64,000 nucleotides of DNA, taken from contig JAZQJZ010000034.1 of assembly GCA_045541915.1 (NCBI GenBank), forward strand, positions 57,512 to 121,511, written 5' to 3'. The notes under the pieces were generated by a model. That model had not been told where the DNA came from and did not search any database. It saw nothing but the letters and a program-made list of their open reading frames with translations. Positions 42,737 through 51,729 of this stretch are shown here, piece by piece (position 1 is the stretch's first letter; each line of letters opens with the position of its first letter). The position numbers and the translations under genes were made by a program. The stretch is from RGIG5579 sp045541915 (GTDB lineage Bacteria > Bacillota > Clostridia > Oscillospirales > SIG627).

Positions 42737-44764
42737 ATGAAACGACGAAATCTTACCAGGAATTCCATTTTTGACCGTCTGCCCTCGGCGGGGATCATTG
42801 TGGTTTCTTTCTTGTTTCTTTTCTTACTTTCGATTTTGATTTCTGTCATTGGAAACAACTGGATCTTTTTACCCTTTGGTCTGGGTATTATTTTGTTTCA
42901 AATTGCCATTTACTGGATCTGGGGAACCCTCTCCTCCAAAATACGGCACAAGGATGAAGAAAGATTCTCCATTCTAAACGGCTTGACCCTTGATTTTTTG
43001 ATGGAAATGATGATTCCCGTTGCTATTTTCAGTCAAGACGGTCTTCTTCTTTGGAACAACAACGCCTTTCAGCTGGCAAGCGGTCGCTCCAACGCCCTTT
43101 ATCATCAGAGCATTACCGAGCTTTGTGATGAAAAGATCAGTCTTCGAAGATTGAGAGAGGACGAGCCGGAGGAACTGAAAAAAAGGCCGGTTATCGGCAC
43201 CATGGGAAACGAAGAATATGAGGTTGTCTCTTACAAGGTCGTTTCCGAGGGAAAGAAGCTTCTGATCACCGTTTGGGAGCCTCTTGCCAGAATTCGCAGG
43301 CTGGAAAAAGAGCTTGCCAACAAAAACCCGGTGATTTCTTATATTGCCGTTGACAACTATTCGGAAGCGGCTTCTCTTCTGGGCGGCAATTACCGCACCA
43401 TTACTGCAAAAATTTCCATTTTGCTGAAGGAATGGGCAAACGGTCTCAACGGTATTCTCCGGGAAGTGGAAAGCGACCGATATATCCTAATGATGGAAGA
43501 ACAGTATCTTTCGGATTTGACGGAGAAAAAATTCGACATTTTAGACGATGCCAGAGCCATTTCCGCAGAAAATGCAGACATTCCCATTACCATTTCCATT
43601 GGAACTGCCTGCGTAGACGGATCCATGCTGGAAAAAGAAGCCACGGCACAACAGGCACTGGATCTTGCGCTACAGCGCGGCGGCGATCAGGCCGTTTTAA
43701 AACTGCGCGGTAACGCCACGGAGTATTACGGCGGAAGAACCAAAACGGTGCAAAAGCGAACTAAGATCCGCAGTCGAATCGTAGCAAATGAGGTGAAAAA
43801 CCTCATTGAAAAATCCTCTAATGTTCTTATTATGGGTCACCGCTTTGCAGATCACGATTCCATCGGCTCTGCCATCGGCATGGCACGTTTTGCTAAGCAT
43901 TACTGCCCAAAGGTAAACATTGTAGTGAATATTCACGACTCCAACCTGAAGGGTGTTTTCCACAAGCTTTCCGGCCTTTCGGAATACCGCAGTATTTTCA
44001 TTGACGGCCCTTCTGCACAAGACCTGATCTGCTCTTCTACCCTTTTGATTATAACGGACGTGAACAACATCAGACAGTTTGAAGCTCCGGAGTTATTTGA
44101 AAACTGCGCCACCACGGTCATCATTGACCATCACCGACAAAGTGCTGAATTTGCGGTAAAGCCGGCCATCACATACATTGAGCCAAGCGCTTCCAGTGCA
44201 TGCGAGCTGGTTTCGGAAATGCTGGAAATGCAGCTTCCGCCCGGAAGTCTATTAAAGGAAGAGGCGGAGCTTCTGTTTGCCGGAATGATTCTGGATACCA
44301 AGCAATTTGCAAATAATACCGGCCCCAGAACCTTTGCTACGGCACATTTCCTGCGTTCGGAAGGCGCCAATCCGGCAGAGGCGCAAATGCTCTTCCGTTC
44401 CGGACTGGACGATTTTAAGCGGGAAATCAAATACGAAGCCAACGCCTTTATCTACCGCGATATCATTGCCTTTTCCTACATTGAGGAGAATGCCACACAG
44501 GAGGATAAAATTGCAGCCTCCAAGGCAGCGGACAGGCTTTTGTCCCTAGAGGGCGTTCTGGCTAGTTTTGTTCTCTGCAGAATGGACCAGACCGTTCATG
44601 TGTCAGCTCGTTCCTCTGGCACAGTCAACGTTCAGTTGATTACAGAAAAACTCAACGGCGGCGGCCATTTTGATATGGCCGGTGCACAAGTGAAGGATGC
44701 CACCATCAAAGAGACTTTCGTTCAATTGAAAGCAGCCATTGACGAATATCTTAACGAAGCATAA
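42737..44764 (+). CDS. gdpP: Cyclic-di-AMP phosphodiesterase, GdpP-like
   Basis: 675 residues. Two transmembrane helices (about 16-38, 43-64), a PAS-like region, a degenerate GGDEF domain, then DHH-DHHA1: the first metal motif GHRFADHDSIGSA, VIIDHHRQ, and the DHHA1 signature NGGGHFDMAGAQ. It hydrolyses c-di-AMP to pApA and controls wall and osmotic homeostasis. The start at 42737 (AAGGA ten bases upstream) is preferred; a longer frame to 42632 crosses the promoter. The gdpP-rplI-dnaB order is conserved in Firmicutes. Confidence 0.93.
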   Translation: MKRRNLTRNSIFDRLPSAGIIVVSFLFLFLLSILISVIGNNWIFLPFGLGIILFQIAIYWIWGTLSSKIRHKDEERFSILNGLTLDFLMEMMIPVAIFSQDGLLLWNNNAFQLASGRSNALYHQSITELCDEKISLRRLREDEPEELKKRPVIGTMGNEEYEVVSYKVVSEGKKLLITVWEPLARIRRLEKELANKNPVISYIAVDNYSEAASLLGGNYRTITAKISILLKEWANGLNGILREVESDRYILMMEEQYLSDLTEKKFDILDDARAISAENADIPITISIGTACVDGSMLEKEATAQQALDLALQRGGDQAVLKLRGNATEYYGGRTKTVQKRTKIRSRIVANEVKNLIEKSSNVLIMGHRFADHDSIGSAIGMARFAKHYCPKVNIVVNIHDSNLKGVFHKLSGLSEYRSIFIDGPSAQDLICSSTLLIITDVNNIRQFEAPELFENCATTVIIDHHRQSAEFAVKPAITYIEPSASSACELVSEMLEMQLPPGSLLKEEAELLFAGMILDTKQFANNTGPRTFATAHFLRSEGANPAEAQMLFRSGLDDFKREIKYEANAFIYRDIIAFSYIEENATQEDKIAASKAADRLLSLEGVLASFVLCRMDQTVHVSARSSGTVNVQLITEKLNGGGHFDMAGAQVKDATIKETFVQLKAAIDEYLNEA

Positions 44765-44776
44765 AAAGGAGAAACC

Positions 44777-45217
44777 ATGAAAGTTGTATTAAAAAGTGAT
44801 GTGAAAGGACAAGGAAAGAAAGGACAGATCGTAAACGTTTCCGACGGTTACGCCAGAAACTTTCTCTTTCCCAAGGGCCTTGCCGCTCCGGCCGATGCAA
44901 AAGCGGAAAATGAATTGAAAAATCAGATCTCTTCTCAGGCTTACAAGGCCAAAGTGGATCTAGAAAATGCAAAAGCCATGAAAGAAAAGCTGGAAAAAAT
45001 CGAGGTTCACGCCAAGGCCAGTGCCGGCGCAGACGGAAAGATCTACGGTAGCATTACCAATGCGCATATTTCCGAGCTTCTTGCTTCTCAATTCCAGATT
45101 CAGATCGATAAGAGAAAGATCAGCATTGATCCAATCAAAAACTTTGGCACATTCCATGCAGATATCAAGCTTTCTTCCGGCATCAGCGCGGAAGTTCGCG
45201 TGATCGTAGAAGAATAA
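44777..45217 (+). CDS. rplI: 50S ribosomal protein L9
   Basis: 146 residues, normal length. N-terminal domain KVVLKSDVKGQGKKGQIVNV with the signature GYARNFLFPKGLA, long connecting helix (about 42-80) and C-terminal rRNA-binding domain (GKIYGSITNAHISELLASQ). Starts 12 bp after gdpP behind AAGGAG. Confidence 0.97.
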   Translation: MKVVLKSDVKGQGKKGQIVNVSDGYARNFLFPKGLAAPADAKAENELKNQISSQAYKAKVDLENAKAMKEKLEKIEVHAKASAGADGKIYGSITNAHISELLASQFQIQIDKRKISIDPIKNFGTFHADIKLSSGISAEVRVIVEE

Positions 45218-45235
45218 CAATTAAAGGAATTCACA

Positions 45236-46615
45236 ATGGAAAACAACCAGAAGAAACCTTCCATCAGCACATTGCTGGGAAGACAGCTTCCTTATTCCGT
45301 GGAAAACGAGCAAGCTCTGCTTGGCGCTTTGATTTTAGACAGTGAAAAATTAGGCGATGTTTCTTCCGTTATCAACACAGACGATTTCTATTTTGACAAG
45401 CACAAAAAGATCTATGGTGCTCTGATCAAGCTTTCCGTTGAAAGCCGCGGAGTGGACGTAGTTACACTTCTTTCCTGCTTGGTACAAAACGGAGACTATA
45501 CCGAAGAAGAAGGGGCGCAGTATATCCGTCAGCTGGCAGAGAATGTCCCTTCTCTTTCCAACATTATGGACTACGCTGCCATTGTTCACGACAAAGCCCT
45601 TCTCCGCGCTCTGATACAAGCATCGGAAGAGATTATGGACTCCGCTTATGAGCAGCAAGGCGAAACCAGAAGCATTATTGACCGCGCGCAGCAGAAAATC
45701 TATGACCTGACAAAAGACGTAATCAAGCACGACTTCACCAAGATCGACGAGATCATTCAGCAGTTTTATGTAGAACTGAAGGAATTGAGCTCCGGAGCCG
45801 AAAATACCGGAACCATCAAAACCTATTACAGTGATCTTGACCGGGTTTTGGTTGGTATGAACCCTGGTGATTTGATCCTTGTGGGTGCACGCCCTGGTAT
45901 GGGTAAAACCAGTTTTGTTCTTAACATTGCCGCTGAAGTTGCCAAAAAAAGAAGAGATAAATCCGTTGCCATCTTCTCCATGGAAATGTCCAAAACCCAG
46001 CTTGCTTCCAGACTTCTCTCCTCAGAAGGGCGCATTGAAAGCCACAAATTGAGAGAAGGACAGCTGGAGGAAGAGGATCTGGCAAAGCTGGCTGAGGCTG
46101 CAGTTGCCCTTTCCGAAACCAACATTTACATTGATGAATCAGGCAACCTTTCTCCTGTTGAAATGCGCACCAAGCTGCGCCGGATCCGAAATTTGGGTCT
46201 GGTGATCGTGGACTACCTTCAGCTGATGACCTCTGACAACATCAAAAAACGTGACAACCGCGTGCTTGAGGTTGGTGATATTACCAGAAACCTAAAGATC
46301 ATGGCAAAGGAACTGGGATGCCCCATCATTTTGTGCTCTCAGCTGTCCCGTATTTCCCAGGATCGAAAGGACAAGCGTCCCCAGTTGACAGACTTAAGAG
46401 AATCCGGTGCCATTGAGCAGGATGCAGACGTTGTTTTGTTCCTGCACCGCGAATTTTACTATACCCATGACAATGCGCTGGAAAACCAGGCTGAATGTTT
46501 AATTTCTAAGAACCGTCACGGTGCGGTGGAAGATATCAAGCTTGGCTGGGACGGAAAATACACCCGTTTCTTCCCTTTGGAAAAGAGATTCGATCAATCC
46601 ATTCCGGAAGCGTAA
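45236..46615 (+). CDS. dnaB: Replicative DNA helicase DnaB
   Basis: 459 residues. N-terminal primase-interacting helical domain (PYSVENEQALLGALILD), linker, RecA-like motor: Walker A GARPGMGKT at 217-225, FSMEMSKTQLASRLLS, Walker B VIVDYLQLM, and the H4 motif region CSQLSRISQDRKDKRPQLTDLRESGAIEQDAD. Hexameric fork helicase. Starts 18 bp after rplI; tilS follows after a single base. Confidence 0.97.
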   Translation: MENNQKKPSISTLLGRQLPYSVENEQALLGALILDSEKLGDVSSVINTDDFYFDKHKKIYGALIKLSVESRGVDVVTLLSCLVQNGDYTEEEGAQYIRQLAENVPSLSNIMDYAAIVHDKALLRALIQASEEIMDSAYEQQGETRSIIDRAQQKIYDLTKDVIKHDFTKIDEIIQQFYVELKELSSGAENTGTIKTYYSDLDRVLVGMNPGDLILVGARPGMGKTSFVLNIAAEVAKKRRDKSVAIFSMEMSKTQLASRLLSSEGRIESHKLREGQLEEEDLAKLAEAAVALSETNIYIDESGNLSPVEMRTKLRRIRNLGLVIVDYLQLMTSDNIKKRDNRVLEVGDITRNLKIMAKELGCPIILCSQLSRISQDRKDKRPQLTDLRESGAIEQDADVVLFLHREFYYTHDNALENQAECLISKNRHGAVEDIKLGWDGKYTRFFPLEKRFDQSIPEA

Positions 46616-46616
46616 T

Positions 46617-48038
46617 ATGAATCTTTCAGAACGTTTTATTCAAATTCAAAATCAAACAAAACTCATTCAAAAGTCAGATCGGATCCTTGTTGCCTTATCC
46701 GGCGGCAAGGATTCGGTGTGTCTTCTTTTCTTATTGCTTCAATTTCAAAAAATTCTCCCCTTTCACCTTGGCGCCTGTCATGTTCATCATATGATCCGGC
46801 AAGATGAAGCAGACAGAGACCTTTTGTTTTGCCGGCATCTTTGTGATGAGTGGTGCATTCCCTTCTTTTCGGAAACGGTGGATATTCCTGCCTTTTGCAA
46901 AAAAAACAAATTGGGGCTGGAGGAAGGGGCCAGACTGGAGCGGTACCGACTTTTGGAGAAAGTAGCACAAAGAGAGGGTTACCATAAGATCGCCACAGCA
47001 CACAGCGCCACTGACCAAGCCGAAACGCTGCTTTTTCGCTTGGTGCGCGGATGCGGTCTGACCGGTGCAAAAGGAATTTTGGAACAAAGAGGTAGGATCA
47101 TCCGACCCATGCTCTCATTCACTTCTGATGAAATTATTTCATTTGTTGAAAACAATCAACTTCCGTTCACCGAAGATTCATCAAACTCTGATATACTCTA
47201 TTCTCGTAATCGTTTGCGTCACTGCGTCATTCCAGAAATGAAAAAAATTAATCCGGAGGCTGAACATGCATTAAGCAAATTCTGCAAAACAGCCACGTTC
47301 CAGGACGCACTTTGCGCAAAGCTTTGCAATGGTCTGGAAAAGAAAAACGAAGTTTGTTTTTCTGACGGGAAAGCGCCCCTTGCTCTTTTGCAAAAATTAA
47401 CCCTGGATGAAGCGGATTTCCCCATTTTATTTACCTGTCTTTCCAGAATGACGCAAAGCGAAAATATTTCCATTGATTTTGACCATTTTTCTCGCGTTGT
47501 TTCGTTATTAAAAAACGATCAAAAGGGTAAAATAATTGAAATTTCAAACGGATTTTCCTTTTCGATTCAATCAGACCAACTGGTTTTCTCTAAGTATGAA
47601 TCCGAAAAGGAAAGCATAAATTATCAAATAGAAATCCACGAAGGTGTCAATTTGATTCCCCCTTTAAAGCAAAAAATGACACTGGACATCAAAAGACAAG
47701 GAAAAGTCTCAAATTTTAACAAAAAACTCTTGATTATTCACCTCTCTTTCGATAAAATAGAAGGTGAATTATTTGTCAGAAATTTCCGGAGCGGAGACCG
47801 TATTCGAATGTACGGAATGTCAAAAAGCATAAAGAAGCTTTTTTGTGATGCCGGGATCCCTCGCACTTTGCGCCCCTTTATTCCCATTGTTTGTGACGAG
47901 AGAGAGATTATCTGGCTTCCGTTTTTCGGGTTGTGTGACAAGGTGCGGGAGGAATTTGCCGATACCGTTGCCACACTGACCCTTTCCGGAGATCATCTTG
48001 AACAAATTGAAAACAGTATCGAGAGGAAAAAGACATGA
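46617..48038 (+). CDS. tilS: tRNA(Ile)-lysidine synthetase
   Basis: 473 residues. The PP-loop SGGKDS at 28-33 binds ATP. AHSATDQAETLLFRLVRGCGL and GIRP-like block (RIIRPMLSF) define TilS, and the C-terminal domain ends with RSGDRI-type sequence. It converts C34 of tRNA-Ile(CAU) to lysidine so that AUA is read correctly. The start at 46617 is one base after the dnaB stop. A longer frame into dnaB lacks homology. It overlaps hpt by 4 bp (ATGA), the common tilS-hpt-ftsH order. Confidence 0.96.
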   Translation: MNLSERFIQIQNQTKLIQKSDRILVALSGGKDSVCLLFLLLQFQKILPFHLGACHVHHMIRQDEADRDLLFCRHLCDEWCIPFFSETVDIPAFCKKNKLGLEEGARLERYRLLEKVAQREGYHKIATAHSATDQAETLLFRLVRGCGLTGAKGILEQRGRIIRPMLSFTSDEIISFVENNQLPFTEDSSNSDILYSRNRLRHCVIPEMKKINPEAEHALSKFCKTATFQDALCAKLCNGLEKKNEVCFSDGKAPLALLQKLTLDEADFPILFTCLSRMTQSENISIDFDHFSRVVSLLKNDQKGKIIEISNGFSFSIQSDQLVFSKYESEKESINYQIEIHEGVNLIPPLKQKMTLDIKRQGKVSNFNKKLLIIHLSFDKIEGELFVRNFRSGDRIRMYGMSKSIKKLFCDAGIPRTLRPFIPIVCDEREIIWLPFFGLCDKVREEFADTVATLTLSGDHLEQIENSIERKKT

Positions 48039-48607
48039 CCCATAAGTTTGAAGATTTGTCCAAAGACGTGGAGAGCATCCTGTACGGTCAAAAGGAAATT
48101 GAGGAAATGCTGGAAAGGCTCGGCAAGGAAATCACCGAGTGCTACCGGGAAAGTGCCAAAGAAAGAGACCTCATTTTAGTTGGTGTTCTTAAGGGCTCCT
48201 TTATTTTCATTGCTGACCTGATTCGCAAAATTGATCTTCCCTGTCAGGTTCTGTTTTTGCGCGCATCCAGTTACGGAAGCGGAACGGTTTCCTCCGGTAA
48301 GGTGAATGTGGAAAATATGCCGGAAGCCGATAAGCTTCGCGGTGCCGACGTTTTGCTTGTGGAGGACATTCTGGATAGCGGAAAAACCTTGCAGAAGCTT
48401 TCCGAGATCTTTAAGACCGTTGGTGCCAATTCTGTAAAAATCTGCACGATGCTGGATAAACCGGCAAGACGAGTTGCTCCCATTCAGACGGATTTCAAAG
48501 GATTTGAAGTGGGCGATGAGTTCATCGTTGGATATGGCTTGGATTACAATGAGATCTACCGCAATCTTCCCTACATCGGCATTTTGAAAAGAGAAATTTA
48601 TTCATAA
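48035..48607 (+). CDS. hpt: Hypoxanthine phosphoribosyltransferase
   Basis: 190 residues. PRPP-binding motif VLLVEDILDSGKTL, N-terminal LVGVLKGSFIFIADL and flexible-loop ASSYGSGTVSSG. It salvages hypoxanthine and guanine to IMP and GMP. Translationally coupled to tilS and 30 bp before ftsH, the conserved Firmicute cluster. SD GAGAGGA. Confidence 0.96.
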   Translation: MTHKFEDLSKDVESILYGQKEIEEMLERLGKEITECYRESAKERDLILVGVLKGSFIFIADLIRKIDLPCQVLFLRASSYGSGTVSSGKVNVENMPEADKLRGADVLLVEDILDSGKTLQKLSEIFKTVGANSVKICTMLDKPARRVAPIQTDFKGFEVGDEFIVGYGLDYNEIYRNLPYIGILKREIYS

Positions 48608-48637
48608 CAACGCTCGCAAGGAGATTTTTTTATTGAA

Positions 48638-50653
48638 ATGAAAAAAAACAATTTCAAAGTTATTATTTTTTATGCCATTTTGATCTTGCTAGTCATTTTG
48701 GTTTCCAGTTCTCTGTTTAACCTATCAAGCACAGAGGATACCACTTACAGCGCCATTGTTGCGCTGTTTGAAAAGGACCAGGTGAAGGAATTTACCGTCT
48801 CCCCCGGAGGTGAGCTCTCCCTGGTGACAACGGAAAACAAAAAAATAATCTTTGAGCTGCAAGACATTGAGTTTTTCCGCGAAGACGTAAAGGATTTCGT
48901 CATTCAAAACAAGAAATACGAAGACGGAAGCGGTGGGAATCTGGAGAAGTATCACTATGAACCGGTGGTTACTTATCCCTGGTGGATCAGTTTTCTCCCC
49001 TACCTTGTGATCTTTGCTGTTTTGATTGGTCTTTGGTTCTACGCTATGAACCAGGCAACTGGTGGCAAGGGCAGCAGAATGAACTCCTTTGGCAAGGCAA
49101 AAGCAAAGCTGGGCGCAGATGAAAAGAAGAAAGTATTCTTCTCCGATGTTGCCGGTGCAGATGAAGAAAAAGAAGAGTTGTCCGAAGTGGTGGAATTTTT
49201 GAAAAACCCTGCTCGTTTCCAGGAATTGGGTGCCAGAATTCCCCGCGGTGTCCTTTTGGTGGGACCTCCCGGTACCGGTAAGACCCTTTTGGCGAAGGCC
49301 GTTGCGGGAGAAGCTGGTGTTCCCTTCTACTCCATTTCCGGCTCCGACTTTGTGGAAATGTATGTTGGTGTGGGTGCTTCCCGCGTCAGAGACTTGTTTG
49401 AAAACGCAAAGAAAAATGCCCCCGGTATCATTTTTATTGATGAAATTGATGCAGTAGGCCGCCATAGAGGCGCCGGATTGGGTGGCGGACACGATGAACG
49501 CGAGCAGACCTTGAACCAGCTTTTGGTGGAAATGGACGGCTTCGGCTCCAATGAAGGAGTCATTGTTATGGCCGCCACCAACCGTCCCGACATTCTGGAT
49601 CCCGCACTCCTTCGTCCAGGTCGATTTGACCGTCAGGTAACAGTAAACTATCCGGACATCAAGGGGCGCGAGGCAATTCTCAAGGTTCACGCAAAAAATA
49701 AACCCTTTGAAGAAAATGTTGATTTGAATACGCTGGCTAAATCCACTCCCGGCTTTACAGGTGCTGATCTTGCAAACCTGTTGAATGAGGCAGCTCTCCT
49801 TTCCGCCAGAAAGGGTAAAAAGCTCATCGGTACCACCGAACTGGAGGAAGCAACCATCAAAGTGATCGTGGGTCCTCAAAAGAAGAGCAAAGTCATTGCA
49901 GAAAAGGACAAAAAGCTGACAGCTTACCATGAAGCCGGTCACGCCATTGTCACTCATTTTCTGGAAACCCAGGATAAGGTGCATCAGATCTCCATTATTC
50001 CCTCCGGAAGAGCCGGCGGTTACACCCTTTCTCTTCCCAGCGAAGACAAGAGCTACCGTTCCAAACTGGAAATGGAAGAAGAGATCGTTTCCCTCCTTGG
50101 CGGTCGTGTGGCAGAAAAATTGATTTTGAATGACATTTCCACCGGCGCTTCCAATGACATTCAACGGGCCACAGAAATCGCGCGGGGTATGATTACCAAG
50201 TACGGCATGAGCGACAAGCTCGGCCCTGTGGTTTACGGAAGCGGACACGGCGAAGTATTCCTGGGACGCGATTTCAGCAATACTCCCAACTACTCAGAAA
50301 AGATTGCTGCTATAATCGACGAAGAGACCCTCAGCATTGTCAACACTGCATTTGAAAAGGCAGTTAGCCTTTTGAATGAGCATATGGACAAGCTTCACTT
50401 TGTTGCTGAATTTTTGATGGAATACGAAGTGATGGATGAAGAACAGTTTGAAGCTGCTATGAAGGATGGCGCAACCAAAGAGGATGTAGCACAGATCCGT
50501 GAGGACAAGATCCAAAAAAGCATTGACGAAAATGCCAAAAAACGGGAAAGTGATGCCGCACGTCACGCTGATGATTTGGCTGAAAAGCTTGCAAAGGAAG
50601 CTGCTGCTGCCGCTGCCGCCGAGGAAAAAGAAAACCGTTCTTCCGAAAAGTAA
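48638..50653 (+). CDS. ftsH: ATP-dependent zinc metalloprotease FtsH
   Basis: 671 residues. Two transmembrane helices (about 7-27, 116-136) enclosing the extracytoplasmic domain, AAA domain with Walker A GPPGTGKT (209-216), IIFIDEIDAVG, SRH TNRPDILDPALLRPGRFDR, and the zinc site HEAGH at 431-435. The tail is Ala/Glu/Lys-rich (about 640-671). It degrades membrane and regulatory proteins. SD AAGGAG is ~13 bases from the ATG; a TTG at 48633 is out of frame. Confidence 0.97.
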   Translation: MKKNNFKVIIFYAILILLVILVSSSLFNLSSTEDTTYSAIVALFEKDQVKEFTVSPGGELSLVTTENKKIIFELQDIEFFREDVKDFVIQNKKYEDGSGGNLEKYHYEPVVTYPWWISFLPYLVIFAVLIGLWFYAMNQATGGKGSRMNSFGKAKAKLGADEKKKVFFSDVAGADEEKEELSEVVEFLKNPARFQELGARIPRGVLLVGPPGTGKTLLAKAVAGEAGVPFYSISGSDFVEMYVGVGASRVRDLFENAKKNAPGIIFIDEIDAVGRHRGAGLGGGHDEREQTLNQLLVEMDGFGSNEGVIVMAATNRPDILDPALLRPGRFDRQVTVNYPDIKGREAILKVHAKNKPFEENVDLNTLAKSTPGFTGADLANLLNEAALLSARKGKKLIGTTELEEATIKVIVGPQKKSKVIAEKDKKLTAYHEAGHAIVTHFLETQDKVHQISIIPSGRAGGYTLSLPSEDKSYRSKLEMEEEIVSLLGGRVAEKLILNDISTGASNDIQRATEIARGMITKYGMSDKLGPVVYGSGHGEVFLGRDFSNTPNYSEKIAAIIDEETLSIVNTAFEKAVSLLNEHMDKLHFVAEFLMEYEVMDEEQFEAAMKDGATKEDVAQIREDKIQKSIDENAKKRESDAARHADDLAEKLAKEAAAAAAAEEKENRSSEK

Positions 50654-50673
50654 AAAACTTTTGATTTAGAAAG

Positions 50674-50694
50674 GAAAGCCTCTCTGAGGCTTTC
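50674..50694 (+). promoter_or_regulatory. Hairpin immediately before the gpsA Shine-Dalgarno
   Basis: 9-bp perfect stem GAAAGCCTC / GAGGCTTTC with a TCT loop, directly followed by AGGTGA, the gpsA SD. No U-tract, so not a terminator; it could stabilise mRNA or affect initiation. Confidence 0.45.
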
Positions 50695-50705
50695 AGGTGA
50701 CTTTC

Positions 50706-51668
50706 ATGAACATAACAGTAATTGGTTGCGGTCGTTGGGGATCGTTCATCGGTTGGTATTTGGATCAGATCGGCCACAAGGTTTCCTTCTATGGCCCGGC
50801 TGATACGCCCCATATGAAGCGTTATTTAGAGACCAGAACCAACGGTCTTCTAACCCTTCGCGAGTCCATTGGCTTGATCACCGATTTGAAGGAGGCTCTT
50901 GCAGCGGAAACCATTGTCATTTCTGTTCCCTCCCAATCGTTCCGCGGACTTCTTCTGGAAATCCAGGAAACTGGCATTGATGTTAGCAAAAAGACCTTTA
51001 TCCTTTGCATGAAAGGAATCGAGATTGAAACCGGCAAACGCCTTTCTGAGGTTTTTGAGGAGATCATGGGTGAAAAGATTAACCTTGCCGTTTGGCTTGG
51101 TCCGGGTCATCCTCAGGAATTCATTAAAGGAGTTCCCAACTGCATGGTAATCGATAGCAAATCCGATACCTTAAAAAAGCATCTTGTTGAGGAATTTAAA
51201 GGTCCTTTGATTCGTTTTTACTACGGACGAGACCTGATCGGTAACGAGATCGGCGCCGCTGCAAAGAATGTAATTGGAATTGCCGCCGGTGTTTTGGATG
51301 GCATTGGAAGAAGCTCCTTAAAGGGCGCTTTGATGTCCCGCGGTACCAGAGAGATTGCCAGACTGATCGAAGCTTGCGGTGGGAATCAGCTTTCTGCCTA
51401 CGGGCTTTGCCACTTGGGGGACTATGAGGCAACGGTCTTCTCCCAATTCAGCCACAACCGCGCCTTTGGCGAAATGTATGCCAAGGGTGAAACCTTCCCG
51501 GATCTTGCCGAAGGTTATTACACAGCCAAGGCAATCAAACGTCTTGCTGATGAGAAGAATGTAGAGCTTCCCATCTGCAGCGCGGTTTACGCTATGCTCT
51601 ATGAAAACAAGGGCATTGAAGAAGGGATTTCCGACCTATTCCTTCGCTCCTTAAAACAGGAGTTTTAA
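50706..51668 (+). CDS. gpsA: Glycerol-3-phosphate dehydrogenase [NAD(P)+]
   Basis: 320 residues. N-terminal Rossmann start ITVIGCGRWGSFIGWYL, CMKGIE, and the substrate Lys block NEIGAAAKNVIGIAAGVLDG. The usual GPSHAEE loop is GPGHPQEF here, a Clostridial variant. It supplies sn-glycerol-3-phosphate for phospholipids. Start ATG 50706 with AGGTGA upstream; an in-frame GTG three codons earlier is inside the SD. Confidence 0.92.
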   Translation: MNITVIGCGRWGSFIGWYLDQIGHKVSFYGPADTPHMKRYLETRTNGLLTLRESIGLITDLKEALAAETIVISVPSQSFRGLLLEIQETGIDVSKKTFILCMKGIEIETGKRLSEVFEEIMGEKINLAVWLGPGHPQEFIKGVPNCMVIDSKSDTLKKHLVEEFKGPLIRFYYGRDLIGNEIGAAAKNVIGIAAGVLDGIGRSSLKGALMSRGTREIARLIEACGGNQLSAYGLCHLGDYEATVFSQFSHNRAFGEMYAKGETFPDLAEGYYTAKAIKRLADEKNVELPICSAVYAMLYENKGIEEGISDLFLRSLKQEF

Positions 51669-51685
51669 GTTTAAAACTTGATATA

Positions 51686-51715
51686 AAAAAGGCTACGCTT
51701 TTGCGTAGCCTTTTT
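51686..51715. terminator. Bidirectional terminator between gpsA and the Gld-type operon
   Basis: AAAAAGGCTACGC / GCGTAGCCTTTTT perfect stem with a TTTT loop, between convergent genes. Confidence 0.9.
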
Positions 51716-51729
51716 CTTTTTTGTTTGGT

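Noticed and set aside
48725..50248. 507-codon minus-strand frame
   Set aside because: Antisense to ftsH, whose motifs are unmistakable; no SD and shadow-like composition.
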